Source of the DNA: an uncultured Formosa sp.
Lineage (GTDB): Bacteria > Bacteroidota > Bacteroidia > Flavobacteriales > Flavobacteriaceae
Direction of reading: 5' to 3'
DNA: 64,000 nucleotides
Assembly: GCF_947500765.1 (NCBI RefSeq)
Contig: NZ_CANMTH010000002.1
Location: 372,001 to 436,000 of the forward strand
Shown here: in pieces, positions 27,293 to 37,202 of the stretch
How positions within the stretch are numbered: position 1 is the first letter of the stretch
Layout: each line of letters opens with the position of its first letter
Notes under the pieces: model-generated
What the model was told of the DNA's origin: nothing
Database searches by the model: none
The model's input: the letters and a program-made list of their open reading frames with translations, nothing else
Made by a program: the position numbers and the translations under genes

Positions 27293-28315
27293 ATGGAAAC
27301 TAAAACTATTCTTGTTACTGGAGCAGCTGGATTTATAGGCTTTTATGTGTCTAAACAACTTTTGGAGCTTGGACATACCGTGATAGGTATTGATAATATC
27401 AATGATTATTACGATGTGAATTTAAAGTATGCACGATTAGCAGAGCTAGGAATTCAAAGAGAGCAAGCAGAGAAAGAATTGAATATGAGCTCTAGTGTTA
27501 ACTTTGGAGATCGTATGCAATTCGTTAGAATGAATTTAGAAGATCGAGACGCACTTCCTAATTTGTTCAAATCTCATGCTATAGACTTAGTGTGTAATTT
27601 AGCAGCTCAAGCAGGTGTGCGTTATTCATTGGAAAATCCAAATGCTTATGCCGATAGTAATTTGATTGGTTTTTTAAATATTCTAGAATGTTGTCGTCAT
27701 AACGGTATAACTAAATTGGTTTACGCTAGTAGTTCTAGTGTGTATGGTAATAGCGATGCGGTTCCGTTTCAAGAAACTGCTAACGTAGATCATCCTATAA
27801 GTTTATATGCCGCGACTAAAAAAGCGAATGAACTTATGGCACATACCTACAGCCATTTATATGGATTTGAAACTATAGGTTTACGTTTCTTTACAGTTTA
27901 TGGGCCTTGGGGTAGACCAGATATGGCCATGTTCTTGTTTACTGATGCTATTATTAATAATAAGCCTATAAAGGTGTTTAATAACGGAGAGTTGTCAAGA
28001 GATTTTACCTATATAGATGATATTGTTTCGGGCGTGTTATCAACATTATTAGAGCCTTCAGACTCTAACCAGTTATATAAATTGTATAACATAGGAAATA
28101 GCCAACCTGTAAAATTATTAGATTATATAGAAGCTATAGAAGATGTAATTGGTAAAGCAGCCGAAAAACAGATGTTACCTATGCAGGCAGGAGATGTGAA
28201 GCAAACGTATGCCGATGTCTCTAAACTAAAGAAACAATATAATTATCAACCAAAAACCAATGTTAAACAAGGGGTGTCAAACTTTGTAACATGGTACAAA
28301 AATTATTATAACTAA
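27293..28315 (+). CDS. UDP-glucuronate 4-epimerase
   Basis: This 340-residue SDR enzyme converts UDP-glucuronate to UDP-galacturonate. NAD binding is by TGAAGFIGFYV. The family-specific GIDNINDYYDVNLKYARL segment is present, followed by AAQAGVRYSLENP, the SSSSVYGNSD catalytic loop and YAATKKANE with the Tyr/Lys pair. TVYGPWGRPDMAMF is diagnostic of UDP-GlcA epimerases of the CapI/LspL type. It starts one base after the ugd stop, consistent with tight coupling to its substrate supply. Cytoplasmic. Confidence 0.92.
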   Translation: METKTILVTGAAGFIGFYVSKQLLELGHTVIGIDNINDYYDVNLKYARLAELGIQREQAEKELNMSSSVNFGDRMQFVRMNLEDRDALPNLFKSHAIDLVCNLAAQAGVRYSLENPNAYADSNLIGFLNILECCRHNGITKLVYASSSSVYGNSDAVPFQETANVDHPISLYAATKKANELMAHTYSHLYGFETIGLRFFTVYGPWGRPDMAMFLFTDAIINNKPIKVFNNGELSRDFTYIDDIVSGVLSTLLEPSDSNQLYKLYNIGNSQPVKLLDYIEAIEDVIGKAAEKQMLPMQAGDVKQTYADVSKLKKQYNYQPKTNVKQGVSNFVTWYKNYYN

Positions 28316-28320
28316 CATAT

Positions 28321-29184
28321 ATGCAAGATTCATTAGAACAAGATGATTGGACGATAGAAATATATCCGAAATCAAAATTATTAGATCTTAATTTAAAAGA
28401 AGTTTGGAAATATAGGGATTTATTAGCCTTATTTGTGCGTCGTGATTTTGTTGCGATATATAAACAAACCATATTCGGACCATTGTGGTTTTTTATACAA
28501 CCTGTTTTGACTACTATTATGTTTATGGTAGTGTTTGGAGGAATTGCTAAAATGAGTACAGATGGTATGCCACAAGCTGTATTCTATTTATCAGGTATTG
28601 TGTTATGGAATTATTTCTCAACGTCACTTTCTAATACCTCTAATACATTTGTCACAAATAAAGGAGTTTTTGGTAAGGTGTATTTTCCAAGATTAATAAC
28701 ACCAATAAGTGTTATTGTTTCTAAGTTACTAACATTTTTTGTGCAATTTTTATTATTTATAGGAGTTTATTTATATTATCTTTTATTTACAGATACTAAT
28801 TTAGAGCCTAGTTTTCTAATTCTTTTAACTCCATTATTAATATTAATTACTGCAGGCTTGGCTTTAGGATTGGGTTTAATTATTACATCGTTAACTACAA
28901 AATATCGTGATTTTATTTTTCTCTTAGGTTTTATTATTCAATTGGGTATGTACGCCACACCAATTATTTATCCTGTAAATACCATTAGTAATGAAAAAAT
29001 TAAAATGGTTATTATGGCAAATCCAATGAGTAGTATTATAGAAACGTTTCGTTATGCATTTTTAGGTGTAGGAAATTTTAGTTGGGGTGCATTAATGTAT
29101 AGCACAATAGTAATGTTGACACTTCTTGTTGTAGGCGTAATTACTTTCAACAAAGTTGAAAAAAGTTTTATGGATACAGTATAA
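28321..29184 (+). CDS. ABC-2 type polysaccharide export permease (Wzm-like)
   Basis: This 287-residue integral membrane protein is the permease of an ABC-2 polysaccharide/polyol-phosphate exporter. A cytoplasmic N-terminus contains the conserved YRDLLALFVRRDFVAIYKQT, then GPLWFFIQPVLTTIMFMVVFG. About six membrane helices follow in total, with KVYFPRLITP in the loop and LTTKYRDFIFLLGF near the fifth helix, all family hallmarks. The partner ATPase is 30 nt downstream. In this route a glycan completed in the cytoplasm is moved across the inner membrane in one step. That sits oddly with the Wzy-like polymerase in the same locus. Confidence 0.94.
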   Translation: MQDSLEQDDWTIEIYPKSKLLDLNLKEVWKYRDLLALFVRRDFVAIYKQTIFGPLWFFIQPVLTTIMFMVVFGGIAKMSTDGMPQAVFYLSGIVLWNYFSTSLSNTSNTFVTNKGVFGKVYFPRLITPISVIVSKLLTFFVQFLLFIGVYLYYLLFTDTNLEPSFLILLTPLLILITAGLALGLGLIITSLTTKYRDFIFLLGFIIQLGMYATPIIYPVNTISNEKIKMVIMANPMSSIIETFRYAFLGVGNFSWGALMYSTIVMLTLLVVGVITFNKVEKSFMDTV

Positions 29185-29214
29185 TGAATAAGATTGTAAT
29201 TAAAATTTAAAAGA

Positions 29215-30489
29215 ATGAAACCTGCAATAAAAATAGAGAATTTAAGTAAACAATATCGACTAGGAACAGTTGGAACCGGGTCATTTGCACATGACGTTAA
29301 TCGTTGGTGGCACACGGTTAGAGGTAAAGAAGATCCCTATTTAAAAATAGGAGAGTCTAATGATAGATCTACTAAAGGTAATTCTGAATATGTATGGGCA
29401 CTTCAAGATATCAATTTTGAAGTTCAACCTGGAGAAGTTCTGGGTATTATTGGAAAAAATGGAGCAGGTAAATCTACTTTACTTAAATTATTAAGTAGGG
29501 TAACTGCACCAACTACAGGTAGTATTAAAGCTCGAGGGCGTATTGCATCTTTATTGGAAGTGGGAACTGGCTTTCATCCAGAATTGACAGGTCGTGAGAA
29601 TGTGTTTTTAAATGGAGCCATCATGGGGATGACAAAGAAGGAAATATCATCTAAATTTGATGAAATTGTAGATTTTGCTGGTTGTGAACGTTACATAGAT
29701 ACACCAGTAAAACGATATTCATCAGGAATGTATGTCCGATTGGCTTTTGCAGTTGCAGCTCATTTGGAACCTGAGATTTTAATAGTAGATGAAGTGTTGG
29801 CAGTAGGTGATGCTGAGTTTCAAAAAAAGGCTATTGGTAAGATGAAAAGTGTTTCATCAGAAGGAGGGCGAACAGTATTATTCGTGAGTCATAATATGGC
29901 TTCTGTTAAGAATTTATGTACTAAAGGTGTTTTAATGGAAAACGGAACTGTTAAATTAACAGGAGATATAGATACTGTGGTAGAAAGTTATATTAAAGGT
30001 AATGCTGCAAACACAGAGAATACTGAATATGTGGCTAAAGATTTAGAATTAACAGATTTTCAAACTTTAAGAATTAAAAAGGCTTATTCAACGTCATTAG
30101 GAGTAAAAAATAGTAATGTTTTTGCTGGAGATGCCTTTGATATTAATGTAGAATACATTTCTAATGAATTAGACCGAAACTGTAGACTTTTTATCGGCGT
30201 TTATAATCAAAGTGATCAGAAATTATTGCATTTAGGTAATGTATATGGTGGGATTGACACGTTTAAGTCTAAAAATGAAGGAAAAATTGTTTGTAGTATT
30301 CCTAAGTGTAATCTAAAAGATGGTGCTTATACTATAAACTTGTCTTTTCATGTAGATGGTTTTCCTGCAGATCGTGTAAAGAATGCATTTACTTTAAATG
30401 TTGAAAATGGCGATTTTTATGGTACAGGTAAATTACCTGATGGAAGAGAAAATGTTTTTTATATTGAACAAAATTGGCAAATTTCATGA
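29215..30489 (+). CDS. ABC exporter ATPase with C-terminal glycan-binding domain (Wzt-like)
   Basis: This 424-residue protein has an ATPase domain of about 250 residues. Walker A is GKNGAGKSTLL, a Q-loop region follows with the family ELTGRENVFLNG, the signature is YSSGMYVRLAFA, and Walker B is EILIVDEVLAVGD. An extra C-terminal domain (about 255-424) is rich in beta strands, like the Wzt-C modules that recognise the capped end of the glycan before export. An N-terminal insertion between strands (WWHTVRGKED...) is common in the Bacteroidetes version. The next gene overlaps its stop by the ATGA at 30486. Together with the permease it forms the exporter of this locus. Confidence 0.94.
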   Translation: MKPAIKIENLSKQYRLGTVGTGSFAHDVNRWWHTVRGKEDPYLKIGESNDRSTKGNSEYVWALQDINFEVQPGEVLGIIGKNGAGKSTLLKLLSRVTAPTTGSIKARGRIASLLEVGTGFHPELTGRENVFLNGAIMGMTKKEISSKFDEIVDFAGCERYIDTPVKRYSSGMYVRLAFAVAAHLEPEILIVDEVLAVGDAEFQKKAIGKMKSVSSEGGRTVLFVSHNMASVKNLCTKGVLMENGTVKLTGDIDTVVESYIKGNAANTENTEYVAKDLELTDFQTLRIKKAYSTSLGVKNSNVFAGDAFDINVEYISNELDRNCRLFIGVYNQSDQKLLHLGNVYGGIDTFKSKNEGKIVCSIPKCNLKDGAYTINLSFHVDGFPADRVKNAFTLNVENGDFYGTGKLPDGRENVFYIEQNWQIS

Positions 30490-31574
30490 GAGATAAAATA
30501 GATTACCTAATTCTAAGAATTTTTAAATCCATAGTTTATAGATTAAGAAATCGGTTTAAGCCAAAGAAATTAGACCTTATGAAATGGGCTATAGATTCTC
30601 CTGTTAAAAGTACAGTGTACTATACTTTAATAGATAGTGGTTTCGATATTGAACATTTTAGAGTCTTAAATGGTAAGTATAATCATAAGGCGAACAGTAA
30701 ATCATCAGGTATTTATGCTCAAACTAGACGTAATGTCCATAGAATAGAAAAGGGAATATCTGCTAGTTTTTTAAAAAAAAGAAATGTATTTGCTAAGGAA
30801 TATATTGAAGAAACTATTAATGGAGTGGAGAAACTCTTAGATTCTAAATATATAGATACACCTTTTCATAAATGGAGTTTTGATGTGTTAAATAGCTATT
30901 TTTCGTTAATAACATTAGATGATTATTTTAATAATTTAAAAAATAAATGGGATGAAATAGTAAAAAAACACCCTTTAAAAAATGGTGAAAATATTGTTAA
31001 TTACTCTCCTTTTCAACACAATAAATTACCGGTTTCTAATATTTCTTTTACAGAGCTAGATACTTTATTTAAAAGAAGACATTCTGTTAGATGGTATAAC
31101 GATGATGAGGTTGATGTACAGTTGATTAAAAAAGCTGTGGGTTCTGCATTAGCATCACCAAGTGCATGTAATAGACAACCTTTTGAAGTATTATATATAA
31201 CAGGAAAAAAATTAGAAGAATTAAAACCATTAAAACTTGGTTTTGAAATGTTTTCAGATTCTATAAAGGCTTTTATTTTTATAGTAGGAGACTTAAGTTC
31301 GTATATTGAAGAAAGAGATAAGCATCTCATTTATATTGATGGTAGTTTATTTGCCATGTCTCTTATGCTTGCTTTAGAAGCATTGGGTATATCTTCATGT
31401 CCAATCAATTATCCAGATGTTACAAATATAGATAATAAGGTTCAGGATATTTTAAACTTAGAAGGCTACCAAAAAGGAGTTATGCTTATGTCTGTGGGAT
31501 ACGCTAGTGATAATAGCCCTATTCCGTTTTCAGCAAAAAAAGGTGTTAATGAAATTTTTAAAGAGATAAACTAA
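30486..31574 (+). CDS. Nitroreductase-family protein of polysaccharide loci
   Basis: This 362-residue protein has a C-terminal nitroreductase/FMN domain at about 180-362, with FKRRHSVRWYNDDEV and ALASPSACNRQPFEV, typical of FMN-binding nitroreductases. A later LALEALGISSCPINYP segment also fits. The N-terminal 175 residues are a separate region with RRNVHRIEKGI, a motif seen in nitroreductase-like proteins of exopolysaccharide loci. The start is placed at ATG 30486, which overlaps the Wzt stop as ATGA. The alternative TTG at 30474 adds four residues. A polysaccharide pyruvyl transferase follows with no gap. A redox role in glycan modification is possible, but no reaction can be assigned. Confidence 0.8.
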   Translation: MRDKIDYLILRIFKSIVYRLRNRFKPKKLDLMKWAIDSPVKSTVYYTLIDSGFDIEHFRVLNGKYNHKANSKSSGIYAQTRRNVHRIEKGISASFLKKRNVFAKEYIEETINGVEKLLDSKYIDTPFHKWSFDVLNSYFSLITLDDYFNNLKNKWDEIVKKHPLKNGENIVNYSPFQHNKLPVSNISFTELDTLFKRRHSVRWYNDDEVDVQLIKKAVGSALASPSACNRQPFEVLYITGKKLEELKPLKLGFEMFSDSIKAFIFIVGDLSSYIEERDKHLIYIDGSLFAMSLMLALEALGISSCPINYPDVTNIDNKVQDILNLEGYQKGVMLMSVGYASDNSPIPFSAKKGVNEIFKEIN

Positions 31575-32705
31575 ATGAATATATTAATTGATAATGCAGG
31601 TTTTGTTAATAAAGGAGCAGAGTTAATGCTTTTTGCTGCTAAGAATAAACTTGAAGAAATCTCACCTAGTAGCAAGCTTGTATTACGTGAGTATGTGGCA
31701 CTAATGCCTTTGCCTGAGGTAAGAGAAAAAGGGTTTTATATTTTAAAAGATATAAAAGGCGGAAAATATAATCTTATACCAAATAAACTTACTCATTTTT
31801 TAGGTGTTATTAGACCCTCAGATATTGATTTAGTTATAGATGCTGGAGGATTTCAATTTTCTGATCAATGGGAGAAATCTTATTCGAAAGAAAATAACAT
31901 AATCTTAGATAAATATTATAGTAATTTAAAATCAAAAGGTGCTAAAATAGTCTTTTTACCTCAAGCATTTGGGCCTTTTACGCAACCATTAGCTCTAGAA
32001 CGAATTAAAATAGTTTTTAAAAACGCCGATTTAATTTATGCAAGAGAACAGGCATCTTATCAATTCTTAGTCGATGTATTTGGCGAAAGTTCGAAAATTA
32101 AAATGTCTCCAGATTTTACAAATATTTATAAGCCAAAAGTGCCAATGGTAAATTTATTGGCTAATAAAGAATATGTAGGTGTTATTCCAAATCAAAAAAT
32201 GATTACGCATACAGATACAAGCCAATCTAACCAATATTTTGATTTTATACTTAAGCTTTGCAAGGCTGTTATTCAGAGAGGAGAAAAATTAATTTTAATT
32301 AATCATGAAGGTACTGGTGATTATGAAATAATAAAAAAACTACAAGATCAATTACCTGAAGATGTGGTCGTATTATCAGATTTGAATTCATCAGAAGTTA
32401 AGGCTGTTATTAGTAGATTAAAACTACTGGTCTCTTCAAGATTTCATGGTGTAGTTAGCGGTCTGTCTCAAGGCGTACCTACCTTCTGTACAGGGTGGAG
32501 CCATAAGTATCAAGAACTGCTTAGAGATTATAAAGTTGAAGACAATTACTTGCTTTTGGATGATTATTTAAATGCTGTTCAAAAAATTGAAAGTGTTCTA
32601 GATACTCCAAATAATAATAGTCATATTCAAACAGAAGAAACAATTAATCAATTAAAAGAGCAGGTAGAGCATATGTGGATGGATATTAAAAAGTTGTATT
32701 TTTAA
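31575..32705 (+). CDS. Polysaccharide pyruvyl transferase family protein
   Basis: This 376-residue protein of the polysaccharide pyruvyl transferase family (CsaB/WcaK/GumL relatives) transfers pyruvate from phosphoenolpyruvate to sugars as a ketal, adding negative charge. Diagnostic parts are the N-terminal NKGAELML segment, DAGGFQFSDQW, FLPQAFGPF with YAREQAS, and the late SSRFHGVVSGLSQGVPTF motif carrying the family His. The length fits the family. It abuts the nitroreductase-like gene, and the two probably act together. The acceptor sugar is unknown. It is followed by a 118-nt gap before the first glycosyltransferase. Confidence 0.87.
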   Translation: MNILIDNAGFVNKGAELMLFAAKNKLEEISPSSKLVLREYVALMPLPEVREKGFYILKDIKGGKYNLIPNKLTHFLGVIRPSDIDLVIDAGGFQFSDQWEKSYSKENNIILDKYYSNLKSKGAKIVFLPQAFGPFTQPLALERIKIVFKNADLIYAREQASYQFLVDVFGESSKIKMSPDFTNIYKPKVPMVNLLANKEYVGVIPNQKMITHTDTSQSNQYFDFILKLCKAVIQRGEKLILINHEGTGDYEIIKKLQDQLPEDVVVLSDLNSSEVKAVISRLKLLVSSRFHGVVSGLSQGVPTFCTGWSHKYQELLRDYKVEDNYLLLDDYLNAVQKIESVLDTPNNNSHIQTEETINQLKEQVEHMWMDIKKLYF

Positions 32706-32823
32706 TATATCGATAGCATAAGATTTTATAGAAAATAACCTTTAGGATTTGCTGCTTTATAAGTTGAAAAAAGATTAATAGTACATAATTTATTGATAAA
32801 TCAATTTACTTATTAGTTTATAA

Positions 32824-34038
32824 ATGACAGAAAAAATAAACAAAACGGGAAACATAGCAATAGTTATTCCCACCTTTAATAGAAAAATATCATTTCAACG
32901 TTTATTACATAGTATTGATAATGCTTTTTTTTCTAAAAACCGGAAAGTAGATCTGATTATTAGTATAGATTACTCACAAGATAATTCTTGTTCTATAATT
33001 GCAGAAGAATTTAATTGGGAATTTGGAGAAAAAAAAATAATTAAACATGAATTTAATTTAGGATTAAAAAAACACATATTATTTTGTGGAGATTTAGTTA
33101 AAGATTATGATGCAATTATTATGTTAGAAGATGATTTATGGGTGTCTCCGAATTTTTATAATTATGCAACTCAGTCTTACGAATTTTTTAAAGATGATCC
33201 TGGAATCGGACAGATTTCACTATACGCTTATCAATATGATGAAAATAGTTTTTCGAAGTTTTTTCCTATAATAAATGGTAAAGATAATTACTTCATGCAA
33301 ATTCCTAGCTCATGGGGTCAGCTATGGACAAAAAGCCAATGGGAACGATTTAGAAAGTCTTTTGACCAAGGAGAATTAGATATCATGGAAGATGACTTGT
33401 TACCTAATAAGGTAATTTATAAATGGTCAAGTGCATCATGGAAAAAACATTTTTATAAGTACTTAGTACAAAATAATCTTTACGTAGTTTATCCATATTA
33501 TTCATTAACCACCAATTTTGCCGATGCAGGAACAAATTTTTCAGATTCTGTGTCATTTTATCAGACTCATTTAAATTCAAATTTAAATAAATTTGATTTT
33601 TGTGTATTGGATGAAAAATCAATAATTTACGATTATAATTTTGAACTATGTTTTAATTCTGTTAAACATTTTGTTAACTTCGATTCGGACATAACTTCTG
33701 TTGAGTTAGATTTAAATGGTCAAAAAGATTTATCCAAAGTACAAGCTGAATATTTAATATCTACCAAAAAGTGTAATAAACCTATAAAGAGTTTTGGTAG
33801 TTATTTGTTGCCTCAGGAATTAAATATATTTTATAACACGAAAGGAGAATTTTATGTTTTAGCTAAGACTTCTGATTTTGTTAATGAAATTACTTGGGAT
33901 AAAGTCAATGAAAGAAATATTCAGTTTATCCCAACATCATTAAAGAATTTTATTTCAAAAAAAATTAAATTTAAATATGAGAGTTCATTTTTGATAAGAA
34001 ATTTTTTAAAAATGAAAACAATTTTAAGAATGAATTAA
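32824..34038 (+). CDS. Glycosyltransferase family 2 with extended C-terminus
   Basis: This 404-residue putative cytoplasmic glycosyltransferase has a GT-A fold at about residues 10-240. It begins with IAIVIPTFNRK and has an acidic metal-binding motif LEDD at 101-104, followed by LWVSPNFY and SSWGQLWTKSQWERF. The wording recalls GT2-type enzymes with a GNT-I-like EDD site. The last 150 residues are unlike other GTs of the locus and contain no membrane helix. Donor and acceptor are unknown. It stands alone between two gaps of 118 and 132 nt, unusual in this otherwise dense locus. Its AT content appears higher than that of the nucleotide-sugar genes. Confidence 0.78.
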   Translation: MTEKINKTGNIAIVIPTFNRKISFQRLLHSIDNAFFSKNRKVDLIISIDYSQDNSCSIIAEEFNWEFGEKKIIKHEFNLGLKKHILFCGDLVKDYDAIIMLEDDLWVSPNFYNYATQSYEFFKDDPGIGQISLYAYQYDENSFSKFFPIINGKDNYFMQIPSSWGQLWTKSQWERFRKSFDQGELDIMEDDLLPNKVIYKWSSASWKKHFYKYLVQNNLYVVYPYYSLTTNFADAGTNFSDSVSFYQTHLNSNLNKFDFCVLDEKSIIYDYNFELCFNSVKHFVNFDSDITSVELDLNGQKDLSKVQAEYLISTKKCNKPIKSFGSYLLPQELNIFYNTKGEFYVLAKTSDFVNEITWDKVNERNIQFIPTSLKNFISKKIKFKYESSFLIRNFLKMKTILRMN

Positions 34039-34170
34039 TAAACTAGTTTGATGAAATATCACATAAAAAATAAATGTTGTAATGTGAATATTTAATAAAT
34101 AGATTGTTAATCAGGTGTTTGCAGTTAATTAAGTTATATCTCATTTTAGAGATTAAATGAAAAGATTTAA

Positions 34171-34962
34171 ATGAAATTATCAATAATCACAATTAATTAT
34201 AACGATATAAACGGGTTAGAAAGCACCTTTAAAAGTGTATTTAATCAAACATACCAAGAGTTTGAATACATTGTAGTAGATGGAGGCTCTACAGATGGAG
34301 GGAAAGCTTTAATCGAAGAACACTCGGATAAGATTAATTATTGGATTTGCGAACCCGATAATGGGGTCTACGATGCCATGAATAAAGGTATTAACGAGGC
34401 TACAGGGGAATATCTTTATTTTTTAAATTCAGGAGATACATTTTATAATAAAGATGTATTATCTAACATTTCAAAACTAATAACTAAGAATGCTCCAGAT
34501 ATAGTGTATGGTGATGTAAATGATGTAGATGAAAAAACGGGAGATTCGAAAATTAGACCAAAAAAGCATTTAGATAAGATTGCATTGTTTAATAAAATGG
34601 TATGCCATCAAGCTCTATTTTGTAAAAAAACATTGTTCGTAAATAATCTTTTTAATACAGATTATAAGATAAAAGGCGATTACAATTTTTTATTAAAAGC
34701 ATTTACATTATATCAGCCAATGGTACTACAAATAGATTTAATAATTGCAAATTATTTGATGGGAGGTCTTAGTGATGTTCAATATAATACTTATAGTGTG
34801 AAGGAAATTCCTCAAATTAGAAACGCACACTTCTCACAGAAAGAACAGCAATTGTTAAGACGTTATATCTTTAATCCTAAAATTGAAAGTTTACCTTTAG
34901 GTCATATTATTAAGAACACATTAAAGTATATTTTACAAATTAAACATCCAAATCTTAGTTAA
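34171..34962 (+). CDS. Glycosyltransferase family 2 (WcaA/PglI-like)
   Basis: This 263-residue inverting GT-A enzyme opens with MKLSIITINYND. The nucleotide-binding DGGSTDG is at 37-43. The SGD segment at 87-89, in FLNSGDTF, stands where DxD normally lies, and CEPDNGVYDAMNKG is a signature of this GT2 subgroup. CHQALFCKK and KGDYNFLLKAF form the acceptor side. It is a paralogue in layout of the GT at 51730. The gene is followed after 4 nt by a GT4 gene starting with TTG. Sugar specificity is not predictable from sequence. Confidence 0.88.
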   Translation: MKLSIITINYNDINGLESTFKSVFNQTYQEFEYIVVDGGSTDGGKALIEEHSDKINYWICEPDNGVYDAMNKGINEATGEYLYFLNSGDTFYNKDVLSNISKLITKNAPDIVYGDVNDVDEKTGDSKIRPKKHLDKIALFNKMVCHQALFCKKTLFVNNLFNTDYKIKGDYNFLLKAFTLYQPMVLQIDLIIANYLMGGLSDVQYNTYSVKEIPQIRNAHFSQKEQQLLRRYIFNPKIESLPLGHIIKNTLKYILQIKHPNLS

Positions 34963-34966
34963 AATT

Positions 34967-36091
34967 TTGAAACTTATTATAGTAGCCCGACAATTAGGTA
35001 TTCAATCAGAGCACTGGTTAAAACGACAAATTGAATTGTTAAAAGATCAAATAGAACTTGTTGTAGTTTTAGGGAAGAGTTCTGTAACTCATGTCTCTGG
35101 AGTACCAGTTAAGTCTTTGGCCTTTGAACATGAATTAAAGTATAAGGTTTTAACAAAAATATTTAGTAAAGATATTTTAGAGTATAAGAAAACTAAATTA
35201 CAACATATTATTGAGCATTCTAATGCTGATTTGGTAATGTTTCATTATATCGATTTTGCTCTAAATTTTAAAGATATCATACAAAACACAAACAAACAAT
35301 GTTATGTCTATTGTCATGGTTATGATGTTACTTGGGATTTAAGAAAGCATAACAACCCAAATGAAAAAGTCTTTCTTTCAGAATATACAGATAAAGTATT
35401 AGAGTTATCTCATGGTGTACAATTTATAGCAAATTCTAAAAGCACTCAAAATAAATTAACTTCAATTGGAGTGAAACATGAAAAAATTAAAACTAAATAT
35501 TTTGGTGTAGAGAAAAATGAATTTAGACCTATTCCATCTGAATTTACCTTATTATTTTTAGGGCGTTTAGTAGATTTTAAAGGACCGCATTTGGTATTGC
35601 AAGCTTTTGAAAAAGCATGTGAACTAGGTATGAAAGGAAACATGATTTTTGCAGGGGATGGCCCCTTAAGAGAGACTATTGAATTATTGCGTCAGAATTC
35701 AAAGTATAAAGATAGAATAGAAATCTTGGGAGGTGTTAATTATGATACTGCGCAAGAATTATTTCATAAAGCTTCTGTCTTCGTCGCTCATAATTGTAAT
35801 GGTCAACTCACTTTGCAAGAAGAAGCTTTTGGTGTTTCAATAATTGAAGCCATGAGTTTTGGTATACCTGTAATTACAGGAGCGTCTGGAGGAACTAAAG
35901 AGACTATAGTACATAATGAAACGGGATTTTTATTTGATCCATTTGATGTTGATGCACAAAAAGATTATTTTTTGAAATATTATAGCGATAATAAATTATT
36001 GCTTACACATAGTGAAAATGCTCAAAAGTATGTGCGTAATAATTTTAGTTTAGAACAAGAGTATAAATGGTACCAACAAATTTTAAGTTAA
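34967..36091 (+). CDS. Glycosyltransferase family 4
   Basis: This 374-residue GT-B enzyme starts with TTG at 34967, four bases after the previous stop. The first residues MKLIIVARQLG follow at once, so no ATG fits better. The N-domain contains YCHGYDVTWD. The C-domain has LLFLGRLVDFKGPHLVLQAFE, typical of the UDP/GDP-binding half, and EEAFGVSIIEAMSFGIPVI with the EX7E motif, then GGTKETI. All mark a retaining GT4. It probably transfers one residue of the repeat unit. The next gene begins directly after its stop. Confidence 0.9.
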   Translation: MKLIIVARQLGIQSEHWLKRQIELLKDQIELVVVLGKSSVTHVSGVPVKSLAFEHELKYKVLTKIFSKDILEYKKTKLQHIIEHSNADLVMFHYIDFALNFKDIIQNTNKQCYVYCHGYDVTWDLRKHNNPNEKVFLSEYTDKVLELSHGVQFIANSKSTQNKLTSIGVKHEKIKTKYFGVEKNEFRPIPSEFTLLFLGRLVDFKGPHLVLQAFEKACELGMKGNMIFAGDGPLRETIELLRQNSKYKDRIEILGGVNYDTAQELFHKASVFVAHNCNGQLTLQEEAFGVSIIEAMSFGIPVITGASGGTKETIVHNETGFLFDPFDVDAQKDYFLKYYSDNKLLLTHSENAQKYVRNNFSLEQEYKWYQQILS

Positions 36092-37102
36092 ATGACTAAA
36101 GTTAGTATTGTAGTACCTGTATATAATAGGGCAGACGTAATTTTAGATACTGTAAATTCGATAATAAATCAATCGTATACAGATTGGGAATTGTTATTGA
36201 TAGATGATGGTTCTACAGATGAGACTAGAAAGGTTCTAGCAGAAATAGACAACAGTGAATTAAGAATACTAAACTTTAACAGAGAGGCGTTTAGAAAAGA
36301 AAAAGGTGCACCAGTTTGCAGAAATATAGGCCTTGAGAAAGCATCTGGAGAATACGTTATGTTTTTAGACTCTGATGATCTTTTATCTCCGTCATGTTTA
36401 AATGATAGGGTCGCTAAATTAAAAGAATTTCCAGAGACAGATTTCTTAGTGTTTTCAGGAGCTTTTTTTGCAAAGAATATAAATGACTCAGATAGACTTT
36501 GGAATAGGTTTACAGAGGAAAACGATCTTGGTCGTTTTTTAAGAGGTGATGTTGTTTGGCAAACCACAGGTCCAATTTGGAAACGGAATTTTTTATTAGA
36601 TAATCAACATAAGTTTGATGAAGAAGCTAACAGTTCTCAGGACTGGGAATTTCATATAAATATTTTATTAGAGAAACCAAACTATTTTAAGATAGAGGGT
36701 AAACCTGATTATTTTGTAAGAAGGGATGAGGATGACTCAGGAAGAATTAGTGGAGGACATAACTCTTACGAAAAATATAAGAATAGAATTGATTTAATAC
36801 TTAAATTATTGAATTCTATTTCTAGCAAAAATGAATTGAATGCACTACATAAATATTTAGTTAGAGATACTATTTCGTGTCTTAGAAAAGAAGCATCAAA
36901 AGATGTTTTAGATCTGTTTTTACTTGTAAATAAGCAATTTCCCAAGAACATTAAGAAATATTGGCCGATATTTATAAAACTAAGTTATTGGAGTTTTAAT
37001 GTAAAAAGTGATATCGCTTATAGGATTATAGCTAAATTAATAGATTTTGCATATCCTGGATATTTTAAAGGATTCAAAATGAGTTATAGATCTAAGTATT
37101 AA
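36092..37102 (+). CDS. Glycosyltransferase family 2
   Basis: This 336-residue protein has a standard GT-A domain in the first 230 residues. It starts with VSIVVPVYNRADVI, has DDGSTDE at 38-44 and the metal-binding DSDD at 93-96 in FLDSDDLLSPSCL. SSQDWEFHINILL follows as the usual acceptor-site Asp motif. The tail of 100 residues is helical and may contact other enzymes or the membrane. The start codon follows the preceding stop with no gap. Substrates are unknown. Confidence 0.88.
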   Translation: MTKVSIVVPVYNRADVILDTVNSIINQSYTDWELLLIDDGSTDETRKVLAEIDNSELRILNFNREAFRKEKGAPVCRNIGLEKASGEYVMFLDSDDLLSPSCLNDRVAKLKEFPETDFLVFSGAFFAKNINDSDRLWNRFTEENDLGRFLRGDVVWQTTGPIWKRNFLLDNQHKFDEEANSSQDWEFHINILLEKPNYFKIEGKPDYFVRRDEDDSGRISGGHNSYEKYKNRIDLILKLLNSISSKNELNALHKYLVRDTISCLRKEASKDVLDLFLLVNKQFPKNIKKYWPIFIKLSYWSFNVKSDIAYRIIAKLIDFAYPGYFKGFKMSYRSKY

Positions 37103-37202
37103 ATTTTATAAAATATTAAAGAAATTGATGATTTCTTAAATAAATTCATTTTTTAATACAAATGTTGATAAAGAGTAATTACAAATTAAATTTTTTTTAA
37201 GC

